From Betaproteobacteria bacterium (lineage in GTDB: Bacteria > Pseudomonadota > Gammaproteobacteria > Burkholderiales > SG8-39), in assembly GCA_019237595.1 (NCBI GenBank), contig JAFAGU010000111.1, positions 1-12,771 of the forward strand: a DNA stretch of 12,771 nucleotides, given 5' to 3'. Both the position numbers and the translations under genes were made by a program. This document shows, piece by piece, positions 6,565 to 12,771 of the stretch. Under the pieces are notes generated by a model. The model made no database searches. It saw only the letters and a program-made list of their open reading frames with translations, and was not told the origin of the DNA. Within the stretch, counting starts at the first letter, position 1, and the number at the start of each line of letters is the position of its first letter.

Positions 6565-7610
6565 CCCTCGAGGCTATCCGGGAGCGCGTGCGCGCCGCCT
6601 CCGAGCGGCGCTCGCCGCTGCGCCTGCGCGGAGGCGGCAGCAAGGATTTCTATGGCGGAGAGCCGCACGGCGAAATGCTGGATCTCTCACGCTACGCCGG
6701 CATCGCGAGCTACGAGCCCACCGAGCTCGTGGTGACCGCTCGATGCGGCACGCCGCTCGCGGAGCTCGAATCTGAGCTCGCCGCTCGAGGCCAATATCTT
6801 CCCTTCGAGCCGCCGCACTTTGCACCGGGCGCGACGGTCGGTGGCTGCGTAGCCGCCGGCCTCTCGGGGCCCGGTCGAGCCGCGGTCGGCGCAGTGCGCG
6901 ACTACGTGCTCGGCGTCAAGGTGATCGACGGCGGCGGACGGCTGCTCGCCTTCGGAGGCCAGGTGATGAAGAACGTGGCGGGCTACGACGTCTCGCGCCT
7001 CTTCGCGGGCTCCCTGGGCACGCTAGGTGTCATCGCCGAAGTGTCGCTCAAGGTGCTCCCGGCGCCCCAGGCGGAAATGTCGCTTTCGCTCGAGATGCCG
7101 CTGGAACGCGCCCTCGACGCTTGCAACCGCTGGGCCGCCTTGCCGCTCCCGGTGTCCGCGAGCGCCTGGCACGACGGCGAGCTGGTCGTGCGTCTGCGCG
7201 GCTCCGAAGCCGGCGTGCAGTCGGCCGCGCGCAAGATTGGCGGGGCGCCGCGCGATGCGAGCGCCTTCTGGACGAGCGTGCGCGACCAGACGCATCCGTT
7301 CTTCGCTTCGCCCGGGTCGCTCTGGCGCGCCTCGCTTCCGCCGACCGCGGCCCCGCTGGGATTGCCTTGCACGGAGCTCGTCGAATGGGGCGGCGCCCTG
7401 CGGTGGGTGAAAGGCGACGTGGATTCGAAGCTCGTCCGTGAAGCCGCGCGCCGCTCCGGCGGCCATGCGACGCTCTTCCGCGGCGTCGAGCGCGGCGATG
7501 GCGCATTTGCCCCCCTGTCTCCGGTGGTCATGCGCCTTCATCGCGCGCTCAAGTCAGCGTTCGACCCGCACGGGATTTTCAATCCCGGCCGGCTCTATCC
7601 GGGGCTTTAG
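6561..7610 (+). CDS. glcE: Glycolate oxidase, FAD-binding subunit GlcE
   Basis: GlcE is the second flavin-domain subunit of glycolate oxidase and is needed for activity of the complex. From TTG 6561 the product has 349 residues, against about 350 in E. coli. Matching stretches are PLRLRGGGSKDFYGG near the N-terminus, PTELVVTARCGTPLAELE, GATVGGCVAAGLSGPGR (about 90-106), FGGQVMKNVAGYDVSRL (131-147) and the C-terminal GGHATLFRG and FDPHGIFNPGRLYPGL. The TTG start overlaps the glcD stop in the four bases TTGA, a standard coupling arrangement, and no ATG exists near the family N-terminus. The open frame upstream of 6561 is a shadow of glcD. GTG 6588 is a weaker alternative start. Confidence 0.95.
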   Translation: MTLEAIRERVRAASERRSPLRLRGGGSKDFYGGEPHGEMLDLSRYAGIASYEPTELVVTARCGTPLAELESELAARGQYLPFEPPHFAPGATVGGCVAAGLSGPGRAAVGAVRDYVLGVKVIDGGGRLLAFGGQVMKNVAGYDVSRLFAGSLGTLGVIAEVSLKVLPAPQAEMSLSLEMPLERALDACNRWAALPLPVSASAWHDGELVVRLRGSEAGVQSAARKIGGAPRDASAFWTSVRDQTHPFFASPGSLWRASLPPTAAPLGLPCTELVEWGGALRWVKGDVDSKLVREAARRSGGHATLFRGVERGDGAFAPLSPVVMRLHRALKSAFDPHGIFNPGRLYPGL

Positions 7611-7611
7611 C

Positions 7612-8826
7612 GTGCAGACGCTCCTGGCCGACTTCATCCGCGACACGCCGGAGGGCCGCGAAGCCGACGCGATCCTGCGCAAGTGCGTGCACTGCGGCTT
7701 CTGCACCGCCACGTGCCCGACCTACCAGGTCATCGGCGACGATCTCGACAGCCCGCGCGGGCGCATCTACCTCATGAAGCGCGCGCTCGAGGGCGCGCCG
7801 GTCACGGATCGGACCCGCCTGCACCTGGACCGCTGCCTCACGTGCCGGGCATGCGAGACGACCTGTCCATCGGGCGTGCGCTACGGCCGCCTCGTCGATA
7901 TCGGGCGGGCCATCGTCGAGGCGCGCACCGGTCGTCCATGGTCAGAGCGCCTGCAACGCGCGATCTGCTCTCTTGTGCTCCCACGCGCGGGCCTCTTCGC
8001 GGGCCTGCTCGTGCTGGGGCGGATGTTCCGGGCGCTCCTGCCGCCGGCGCTGAAGGAAAAGGTTCCGGAGCGCATCACTGCGCCCGGCGTCTGGCCTGCA
8101 GCGCGCCATCCGAGAAAGATGCTCGTGCTCCGCGGCTGCGTTCAGCCCTCGCTCGCGCCTGGAATCAATGCGGCCGCGGCCCGCGTGCTCGACCGCCTGG
8201 GCATCTCGCTCGTCGAGGCCCCCGGGGGCTGCTGCGGCGCCCTTCGTTTCCACCTCAATCGCCAGGACGATGGCCGCGACGACATGCGCGCGCTGATCGA
8301 CGCATGGTGGCCCGCGATCGAGGAGGGCGGCGTCGAGGCGATCGTCACCACCGCGAGCGGATGCGGCGTGACGATCAAGGAATACGGCGAATTGCTCGAG
8401 CACGACCCGGCTTATCGCGAGAAGGCCGCCCGCGTGTCGGCGCTCGCCCGGGACATCGCGGAGGCCATTCCGCCGGAGGCGATCCGCGCGCATCGAGCCC
8501 GCGCAAAGGTCGCCTTCCAGGCGCCCTGCACACTCCAGCACGGCATGCGCATCCGCGGCGCCGCCGAAGCGCTGCTCGACCGGGCCGGCTACGAGCTCAC
8601 GCCGGTCGTCGATGGCCACCTTTGCTGCGGCTCCGCCGGCACGTACTCGATCCTGCAGCCCGAGCTCTCCCGCACGCTGCGGGCGAGGAAGCTCGACTCC
8701 CTGCAGGGGGGGCGACCGGAGATCATTGCAACCGCGAACATAGGCTGCCTCTCGCACCTGCAGGGCGGCACCGCGACCCCCGTGCGGCACTGGATCGAGC
8801 TACTCGACGAAGCAATGCAGCCGTAG
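7612..8826 (+). CDS. glcF: Glycolate oxidase, iron-sulfur subunit GlcF
   Basis: GlcF takes electrons from the flavin subunits and passes them to the membrane electron carriers. The 404-residue protein (E. coli about 407) has two [4Fe-4S] motifs, C25-x2-C28-x2-C31-x3-C35-P and C75-x2-C78-x2-C81-x3-C85-P. Two cysteine-rich CCG domains follow, with GGCCGALRFH (C207, C208) and HLCCGSAGTYS (C338, C339). The start is GTG 7612, one base after the glcE stop, with GGGG about eight bases upstream; the longer open frame inside glcE is rejected. The product ends VRHWIELLDEAMQP, as in known GlcF. Coupled spacing with glcE shows one operon. All cluster and CCG cysteines are intact. Confidence 0.96.
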   Translation: MQTLLADFIRDTPEGREADAILRKCVHCGFCTATCPTYQVIGDDLDSPRGRIYLMKRALEGAPVTDRTRLHLDRCLTCRACETTCPSGVRYGRLVDIGRAIVEARTGRPWSERLQRAICSLVLPRAGLFAGLLVLGRMFRALLPPALKEKVPERITAPGVWPAARHPRKMLVLRGCVQPSLAPGINAAAARVLDRLGISLVEAPGGCCGALRFHLNRQDDGRDDMRALIDAWWPAIEEGGVEAIVTTASGCGVTIKEYGELLEHDPAYREKAARVSALARDIAEAIPPEAIRAHRARAKVAFQAPCTLQHGMRIRGAAEALLDRAGYELTPVVDGHLCCGSAGTYSILQPELSRTLRARKLDSLQGGRPEIIATANIGCLSHLQGGTATPVRHWIELLDEAMQP

Positions 8827-8847
8827 AATCGAGCCACTGGCCGCCGC

Positions 8848-10929
8848 ATGAACGCACCGGAACGAAAGCTGGAAGAGCAGGTCGCGCGGGTTGCTTGCCC
8901 GCATGATTGTCCGGACACCTGCGCCATGCTGGTCACGGTGCAGGACGGCGTCGCCACGCGCATCCAGGGCGATCCGTCCATGCCTTTCACCGACGGAACG
9001 CTCTGCACGAAGGTCGCCCACTACCTGGAGCGGACTTATTCGGCGGACAGGCTTCTCTATCCGCAGAAGCGCGTGGGGCGAAAGGGCGAAGGCAAGTTCG
9101 CCAGGATTTCATGGGACGAGGCGATCGACGAGATCGCCTCGCGAATGAAGGCGGCGGCGGCCGAAGACCCGCAGACCATCCTGCCATGCAGCTATGCCGG
9201 CACGATGGGCTACGCGCAATACATGTCCATGGACCGGCGCTTTTTCCACAAGCTGGGCGCCTCGCTCCTTGACCGGACGCTTTGCTCGAGCGCCGGAAAG
9301 TACGGGCTGAAGGCGACGCTGGGCGGCTCGGTCGGAATGGATCCCGAGCGGTTCGTCGACGCGAAGCTGATTCTCCTCTGGGGCGCGAATCCGGTCGTCT
9401 CGAATCTTCACCTGTGGTCGCGCGTGCAAGAAGCCAAGCGGCGAGGCGCGAAGGTGATCGCCATCGATCCCTACCGTAGCCTCTCCGCGGAGAAGTGCTC
9501 GCAGCACGTGGCCTTGCTGCCCGGGACCGACGGCGCGCTGGCGCTCGGCATGATGCACGTGCTCATTCGCGAGAAGCTCGTCGACGGGGACTACCTCGAG
9601 CGCCATACGCTCGGTTTTCCGGAGCTCAAAGACCGAGTCCTCGCCGAGCATAGTCCCGAGTGGGCCGCGCGAACCTGCGGCCTTCGGGTGGAGGAGGTGG
9701 AGCAGCTCGCGATCGAATACGGGCGCATCAAGCCGGCCGCAATCCGGCTCAATTACGGCATGCAGCGCCATGCCGGCGGCGGAATCGCCGCGAGGACGAT
9801 TGCCTGCCTGCCGGCGCTCGTGGGCGCCTGGCGCGACGCGGCGGGCGGGATCGTGCTCACGACCGCGGAATTCTCCAACCTCGACCATGCGGCGCTCGAG
9901 CGCCCCGATCTCCTCGCCGGCCGCAAGCCGCGCGTCATCAACCAGTCGCGCCTGGGCGAGGCGCTCACCTCCGCGCAGCCGCCGGTCAAGGTGATCGTCG
10001 TCTACAACAACAACCCGGTCGCCGTGTGTCCGGACTCCAACAAGGTGATCGAGGGCTTCTCGCGCGAGGATCTCTTTACGGTCGTCATGGATCATTTCCA
10101 GACCGACACCGCGGACTACGCGGACATCGTGCTGCCGGCGACCACGCAGCTCGAGCACTACGACGTACACAAGGCCTACGGCCATCTCTACTTGCTTGCG
10201 AACAACCCGGCGATCGCCCCGGTCGGCGAGTCGCTGCCCAATTCGGAAGTGTTCCGCAGGCTCGCGGCGCGCATGGGGTTCGAGGAGCCGTGCTTTCGCG
10301 ATTCCGACGAGGAGCTTTGCCGCACTGCGCTGCGCTCCTCGGTTGCGGAGATGAAGGGAATCGACTGGGAAGGGCTCAAGCAGGCCGGATGGAAGCGGCT
10401 CAACGTGCCGGAGATCTTCGCCCCCTTCGCGAACGGAGGGTTCCGGACGCCGTCGCGCAAGTGCGAGCTGAAGAGCGCCTGGCTCGAGAGCCAGGGAATC
10501 GACCCGCTGCCTTTCTACAACCCGCCGGCGGAGGCGGCCGGCGGCGATGGCGAGCTCGCGAAGCGTTATCCGCTCGCCTTCCTCTCACCGCCGGCGCGAC
10601 ACTTCCTGAACTCGACGTTCGCGAACCTCGTGCGCTTCCGCGACTTCGAGCGCGAGCCACGGCTCGAAATGCATCCGGAAGACGCTTCGGCCCGCGGCAT
10701 CCGCGACGGGGACCGCGTGCGCGTGTTCAACGACCGTGGAAGCTACATGCTCACGGCGCGCGTCAACGGAAAGCCGCGGCGCGGGGTCGTGGTCGCGCCC
10801 TCGGTCTGGTGGAGGAAGCACTCGCCCGACGGCCGCAACGCGAACGACCTCACCTCCCAGCGGGTCTCCGACTTGGGCGGGGGCGCGACGTTCTACGACT
10901 GCCGCGTCGAGGTCCAGCGGCTCCCCTGA
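8848..10929 (+). CDS. Molybdopterin-dependent oxidoreductase, BisC/DMSO-reductase family, [4Fe-4S]-containing, cytoplasmic
   Basis: The 693-residue protein is a catalytic subunit of the molybdopterin oxidoreductase superfamily, of the group marked by CPHDCPDTCAM (MopB_3-like). C17, C21, C25 and C53 would hold a [4Fe-4S] cluster. The Molybdopterin domain follows, with RLLYPQKRVG, FARISWDEAIDEIA and WGANPVVSNLHL (178-189). LCSSAGKYG at 145-153 puts C146 where NapA-type enzymes have the molybdenum-ligating Cys. TDTADYADIVLPATTQLEHY and the C-terminal dinucleotide-binding domain (LEMHPEDASARGIRDGDRV onwards) complete the fold. There is no twin-arginine signal, so it should act in the cytoplasm. 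Its substrate is unknown. It starts 21 bases after glcF with no terminator between, so it is probably co-transcribed with glycolate oxidase; oxidation of a related acid or aldehyde is inference. The ATG lacks a clear ribosome binding site. Confidence 0.93.
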   Translation: MNAPERKLEEQVARVACPHDCPDTCAMLVTVQDGVATRIQGDPSMPFTDGTLCTKVAHYLERTYSADRLLYPQKRVGRKGEGKFARISWDEAIDEIASRMKAAAAEDPQTILPCSYAGTMGYAQYMSMDRRFFHKLGASLLDRTLCSSAGKYGLKATLGGSVGMDPERFVDAKLILLWGANPVVSNLHLWSRVQEAKRRGAKVIAIDPYRSLSAEKCSQHVALLPGTDGALALGMMHVLIREKLVDGDYLERHTLGFPELKDRVLAEHSPEWAARTCGLRVEEVEQLAIEYGRIKPAAIRLNYGMQRHAGGGIAARTIACLPALVGAWRDAAGGIVLTTAEFSNLDHAALERPDLLAGRKPRVINQSRLGEALTSAQPPVKVIVVYNNNPVAVCPDSNKVIEGFSREDLFTVVMDHFQTDTADYADIVLPATTQLEHYDVHKAYGHLYLLANNPAIAPVGESLPNSEVFRRLAARMGFEEPCFRDSDEELCRTALRSSVAEMKGIDWEGLKQAGWKRLNVPEIFAPFANGGFRTPSRKCELKSAWLESQGIDPLPFYNPPAEAAGGDGELAKRYPLAFLSPPARHFLNSTFANLVRFRDFEREPRLEMHPEDASARGIRDGDRVRVFNDRGSYMLTARVNGKPRRGVVVAPSVWWRKHSPDGRNANDLTSQRVSDLGGGATFYDCRVEVQRLP

Positions 10930-10963
10930 CCGCCGTCCATCGGCGGCGCAAAACGTCCATCGG
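10930..10963 (+). other. Short hairpin and 20-bp-spaced direct repeats after the molybdoenzyme gene
   Basis: CCGCCG (10930-10935), TCCAT and CGGCGG (10941-10946) form a 6-bp stem directly after the stop codon, but no T-run follows, so it is not a standard terminator. CGTCCATCGG occurs at 10934-10943 and again at 10954-10963, exactly 20 bp apart. The rest of the gap to 11054 shows no convincing promoter. Confidence 0.3.
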
Positions 10964-11042
10964 GCGACTGCAAGAATTGGTGCGCGCGGTGCGATTTCCG
11001 CGCCGGCTTCCAGGCCGCGTCGGCTAGCTTCGGCCGGTCTTC

Positions 11043-11049
11043 GGGAGGG
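11043..11049 (+). promoter_or_regulatory. Strong ribosome binding site that fixes the TTG start of the PAS sensor
   Basis: GGGAGGG contains the consensus GGAGG (11044-11048) six bases before the TTG at 11055. No ATG in this frame lies upstream, and the TTG precedes the first membrane helix by about a dozen residues. Confidence 0.75.
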
Positions 11050-11054
11050 AGCCG

Positions 11055-12771
11055 TTGGACCACCGGCCTTTGCACGCTGCGCGCGTCAGCACGCTCTTCG
11101 CGGTCGCCTTGCCCGCCTACGCCGGCGGGACGGTGCTCGCCGCCATCGTCGTCGCGCTGGATTGGGGACTCGTCGGCGCGCCGCTTCTCGGCGGCTGGCT
11201 CGCCTGCGTGGTGGCGCTCATGCTTGCCCGCCTTGCCGTGCATCGGGCGTATGTGCGAGCGCCCGCCTCAAGGGACGATCTGGCGTGGGAGCGGCGCTTC
11301 GCCCTCGGGTCGTTCGCTTCCGGGCTGCTGTGGGCCCTCGTGCCGCTCTTCCTCCTTCCTATCGGCAACGAGCTCATTGAGGCGGCCGTGGTGATCATCG
11401 TGGGCGGCGTGATCGTGGCCGGCGTCGGCTTGAGCTCGGCGAGCATGCTCGCCCCGTGGGTTTTCGCTGCGCCGCCCCTTGCCGGCCTGGTGTTCGTGCT
11501 CGCCATGCAGCCGGATGCGACGCATCGCCTGCTCGCCGGCGTGGTAATTTTCTTCGCGCTCGTCATGGCGCGCATGGCGAGGGAAATACACCGCAGCATC
11601 GTCGGCGCATTGAGAGGCAAGCTCGAAAATCAGCTGCTGCGCGAGCGCGTCGAAGCCTCCGAGACGCGCCTGCGGGATGCCATCGAGAGCTGCCCGGAAG
11701 GCATCGCGGTGTGGGACGCGGAAGACCGGCTCGTCGTCTGCAACCAGTCCTACGCGGCGCTCTACGGCGCGGGCCGCACCGCGCGCGAGCTCGCGGGCAC
11801 GCCGTTCGAGCGCATCGCATCCAACGCGTGGCAATGGGAGCACCCTGCCGGAAGGGCCGACGAGGCGCTGCGCGGCGAGTGGATCGCCGCCCGCGTCGCA
11901 GTGCACCGCGCCGGCACCGGCGAAAGCACGCAGTACGAGGGCCGCGACGGCCGCTGGCGCCAGGGTCGCACCGTGCGCATGCGGGCGGGCGGATGGGTGG
12001 GGCTCGTCTCCGACATCACGGAGCTTCGCAGCGCTCAGGGCGCGTTCGAAGCGCTGCTCGCCGAGGAGGATCTCGTGCTCGACACGCTCCCGGTCGGCAT
12101 TGCCTTCCTCGAGCGGCGGGTGGTCACGCGGTGCAACCGCCGGCTCGAGCAGATGCTCGGCTACGGACCCGGCGAGCTGCAGGGAAAGTCCACGCTCGCG
12201 TGGTTCGCGAACGAAGGCAGGTGGCAGGACGCGGGTGAAAGCGCCTACCGCGGCCTCCATGGCGGCGCGATCATGGAAGCCGATGCGCGCCTCACGCGCA
12301 AGGACGGGACGAAGCTCTGGTGCAGCGTGCTTGGCCGCGCGCTCGATCCATCGGCTCCCGAGCGCTCTGCGATCTTCACCTTCGCGGACATCGACGACCG
12401 CGTCGCCGCAGAGAAGGCGCTGCGCGAAAGCCAGGAGAAGCTTCGCCTCGCGGTCGAGGCCGCGGACGTGGTGTACTGGGACTGGGACCGCGAAAGCGGG
12501 CGCGTCGTCTGGGGCGACGGCCACGTGCGAGCCTGGGAGGATTACCGGACGCAGATCCACCCGGAAGATCTCGAGCGCTATCTCGCCGCCGTGCAGGCCG
12601 CCTGGGAAGGCAGCGTGCCTTACTCCTGCGAGTACCGGGTCCTCGGGCGCGAGGGCGCAGTCCGCTGGATCGCGGCGCGCGGCAAGACCGTTCCCGACGC
12701 CACCGGGCGCGCCACGCGCATGATCGGGGTCGCACAGGACATCAGCGAGCGCAAGGCGAAAGAGGAGACGG
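11055..12771 (+). CDS. Membrane-bound multi-PAS sensor protein, output domain beyond the window
   Basis: The frame is open from TTG 11055 to the right edge, 572 codons. The N-terminal third holds six predicted membrane helices (about 13-35, 38-62, 86-104, 110-135, 137-153 and 160-178). A charged, probably coiled-coil linker (178-205) leads to three PAS domains. PAS1 is about 202-322 (SCPEGIAVWDAEDRLVVCNQ, ending VSDITELR), PAS2 about 338-452 (LDTLPVGIAFLE, ending FADIDDR) and PAS3 about 460-568 (AADVVYWDWD, IHPEDLERY, ending VAQDISERK). The protein is a signal receptor; whether it ends in a histidine kinase, GGDEF or EAL domain cannot be seen. It follows the molybdoenzyme gene after 125 bp and may be a separate unit. 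No direct link to glycolate metabolism is visible. Confidence 0.9.
   Translation, partial: MDHRPLHAARVSTLFAVALPAYAGGTVLAAIVVALDWGLVGAPLLGGWLACVVALMLARLAVHRAYVRAPASRDDLAWERRFALGSFASGLLWALVPLFLLPIGNELIEAAVVIIVGGVIVAGVGLSSASMLAPWVFAAPPLAGLVFVLAMQPDATHRLLAGVVIFFALVMARMAREIHRSIVGALRGKLENQLLRERVEASETRLRDAIESCPEGIAVWDAEDRLVVCNQSYAALYGAGRTARELAGTPFERIASNAWQWEHPAGRADEALRGEWIAARVAVHRAGTGESTQYEGRDGRWRQGRTVRMRAGGWVGLVSDITELRSAQGAFEALLAEEDLVLDTLPVGIAFLERRVVTRCNRRLEQMLGYGPGELQGKSTLAWFANEGRWQDAGESAYRGLHGGAIMEADARLTRKDGTKLWCSVLGRALDPSAPERSAIFTFADIDDRVAAEKALRESQEKLRLAVEAADVVYWDWDRESGRVVWGDGHVRAWEDYRTQIHPEDLERYLAAVQAAWEGSVPYSCEYRVLGREGAVRWIAARGKTVPDATGRATRMIGVAQDISERKAKEET

Noticed and set aside
8823..8828. 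TAGAAT as a -10 box for a separate molybdoenzyme promoter
   Set aside because: No -35 element lies at suitable spacing (the hexamer there reads CTACTC), and the bases overlap the glcF stop.
9109..10185. 358-residue minus-strand frame within the molybdoenzyme gene
   Set aside because: It is antisense to well-recognised molybdopterin-domain sequence and shows no motif of its own.
9660..11027. 455-residue plus-strand frame spanning the end of the molybdoenzyme gene and the gap
   Set aside because: It is a +1-frame shadow rich in Arg, Gly and Ala; the molybdoenzyme C-terminal domain is intact in the other frame.
11268..12560. 430-residue minus-strand frame opposite the sensor gene
   Set aside because: It is antisense to three recognisable PAS domains and has no family match that I can see.
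1..12771. CRISPR arrays, tRNA or rRNA genes, insertion sequences, attachment sites
   Set aside because: I saw no regular repeat-spacer series, cloverleaf pattern, transposase motif or terminal inverted repeats. This was an inspection by eye, not a computed search.

Overview
The window is GC-rich bacterial DNA, densely packed with genes, with operon-style overlaps and many GTG or TTG starts. The closest matches I can recall for the glycolate oxidase subunits, the standalone PuuD-type membrane protein and the TonB receptor point to a Proteobacterium, most likely a Betaproteobacterium. That assignment is from memory of protein families, not from a search. I see no mobile element, CRISPR array, rRNA or tRNA.

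Layout. Positions 1-4294 lie on the minus strand. In order of transcription they hold a TSUP (TauE/SafE-type) transporter, a small three-helix membrane protein that overlaps it (DUF1634-like), a standalone PuuD-type haem membrane domain followed by an intrinsic terminator, a histidine-rich membrane protein of unknown function, and a TonB-dependent outer-membrane receptor whose C-terminus is cut by the left edge. Positions 4316-10929 lie on the plus strand and form one tight run: hydroxypyruvate isomerase (hyi), glycolate oxidase subunits glcD, glcE and glcF, and a cytoplasmic-type molybdopterin oxidoreductase. From 11055 to the right edge runs an incomplete membrane-bound multi-PAS sensor protein.

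How they work together. GlcDEF oxidises glycolate to glyoxylate and passes electrons through FAD and Fe-S centres towards the respiratory chain. Hyi interconverts hydroxypyruvate and tartronate semialdehyde, a C3 intermediate of the glyoxylate-to-glycerate route. The plus-strand run is therefore a C2/C3 hydroxyacid catabolic operon with an added, uncharacterised molybdoenzyme. The divergent operon opposite it (TSUP transporter, small partner, haem membrane protein) starts only 21 bp away. A 7-bp inverted repeat sits exactly in that gap, suggesting joint control and a shared substrate or electron path. The left end looks like a separate uptake module: a TonB receptor with a His-containing plug motif preceded by a His-rich membrane protein, possibly for a metal or metal chelate.

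The most novel-looking parts are the divergent glycolate/TSUP/PuuD-like arrangement with its dyad, the molybdoenzyme in the glycolate operon, and the His-rich protein beside the TonB receptor. No gene-free stretch exceeds 300 bases; the largest gap is 125 bp (10930-11054).
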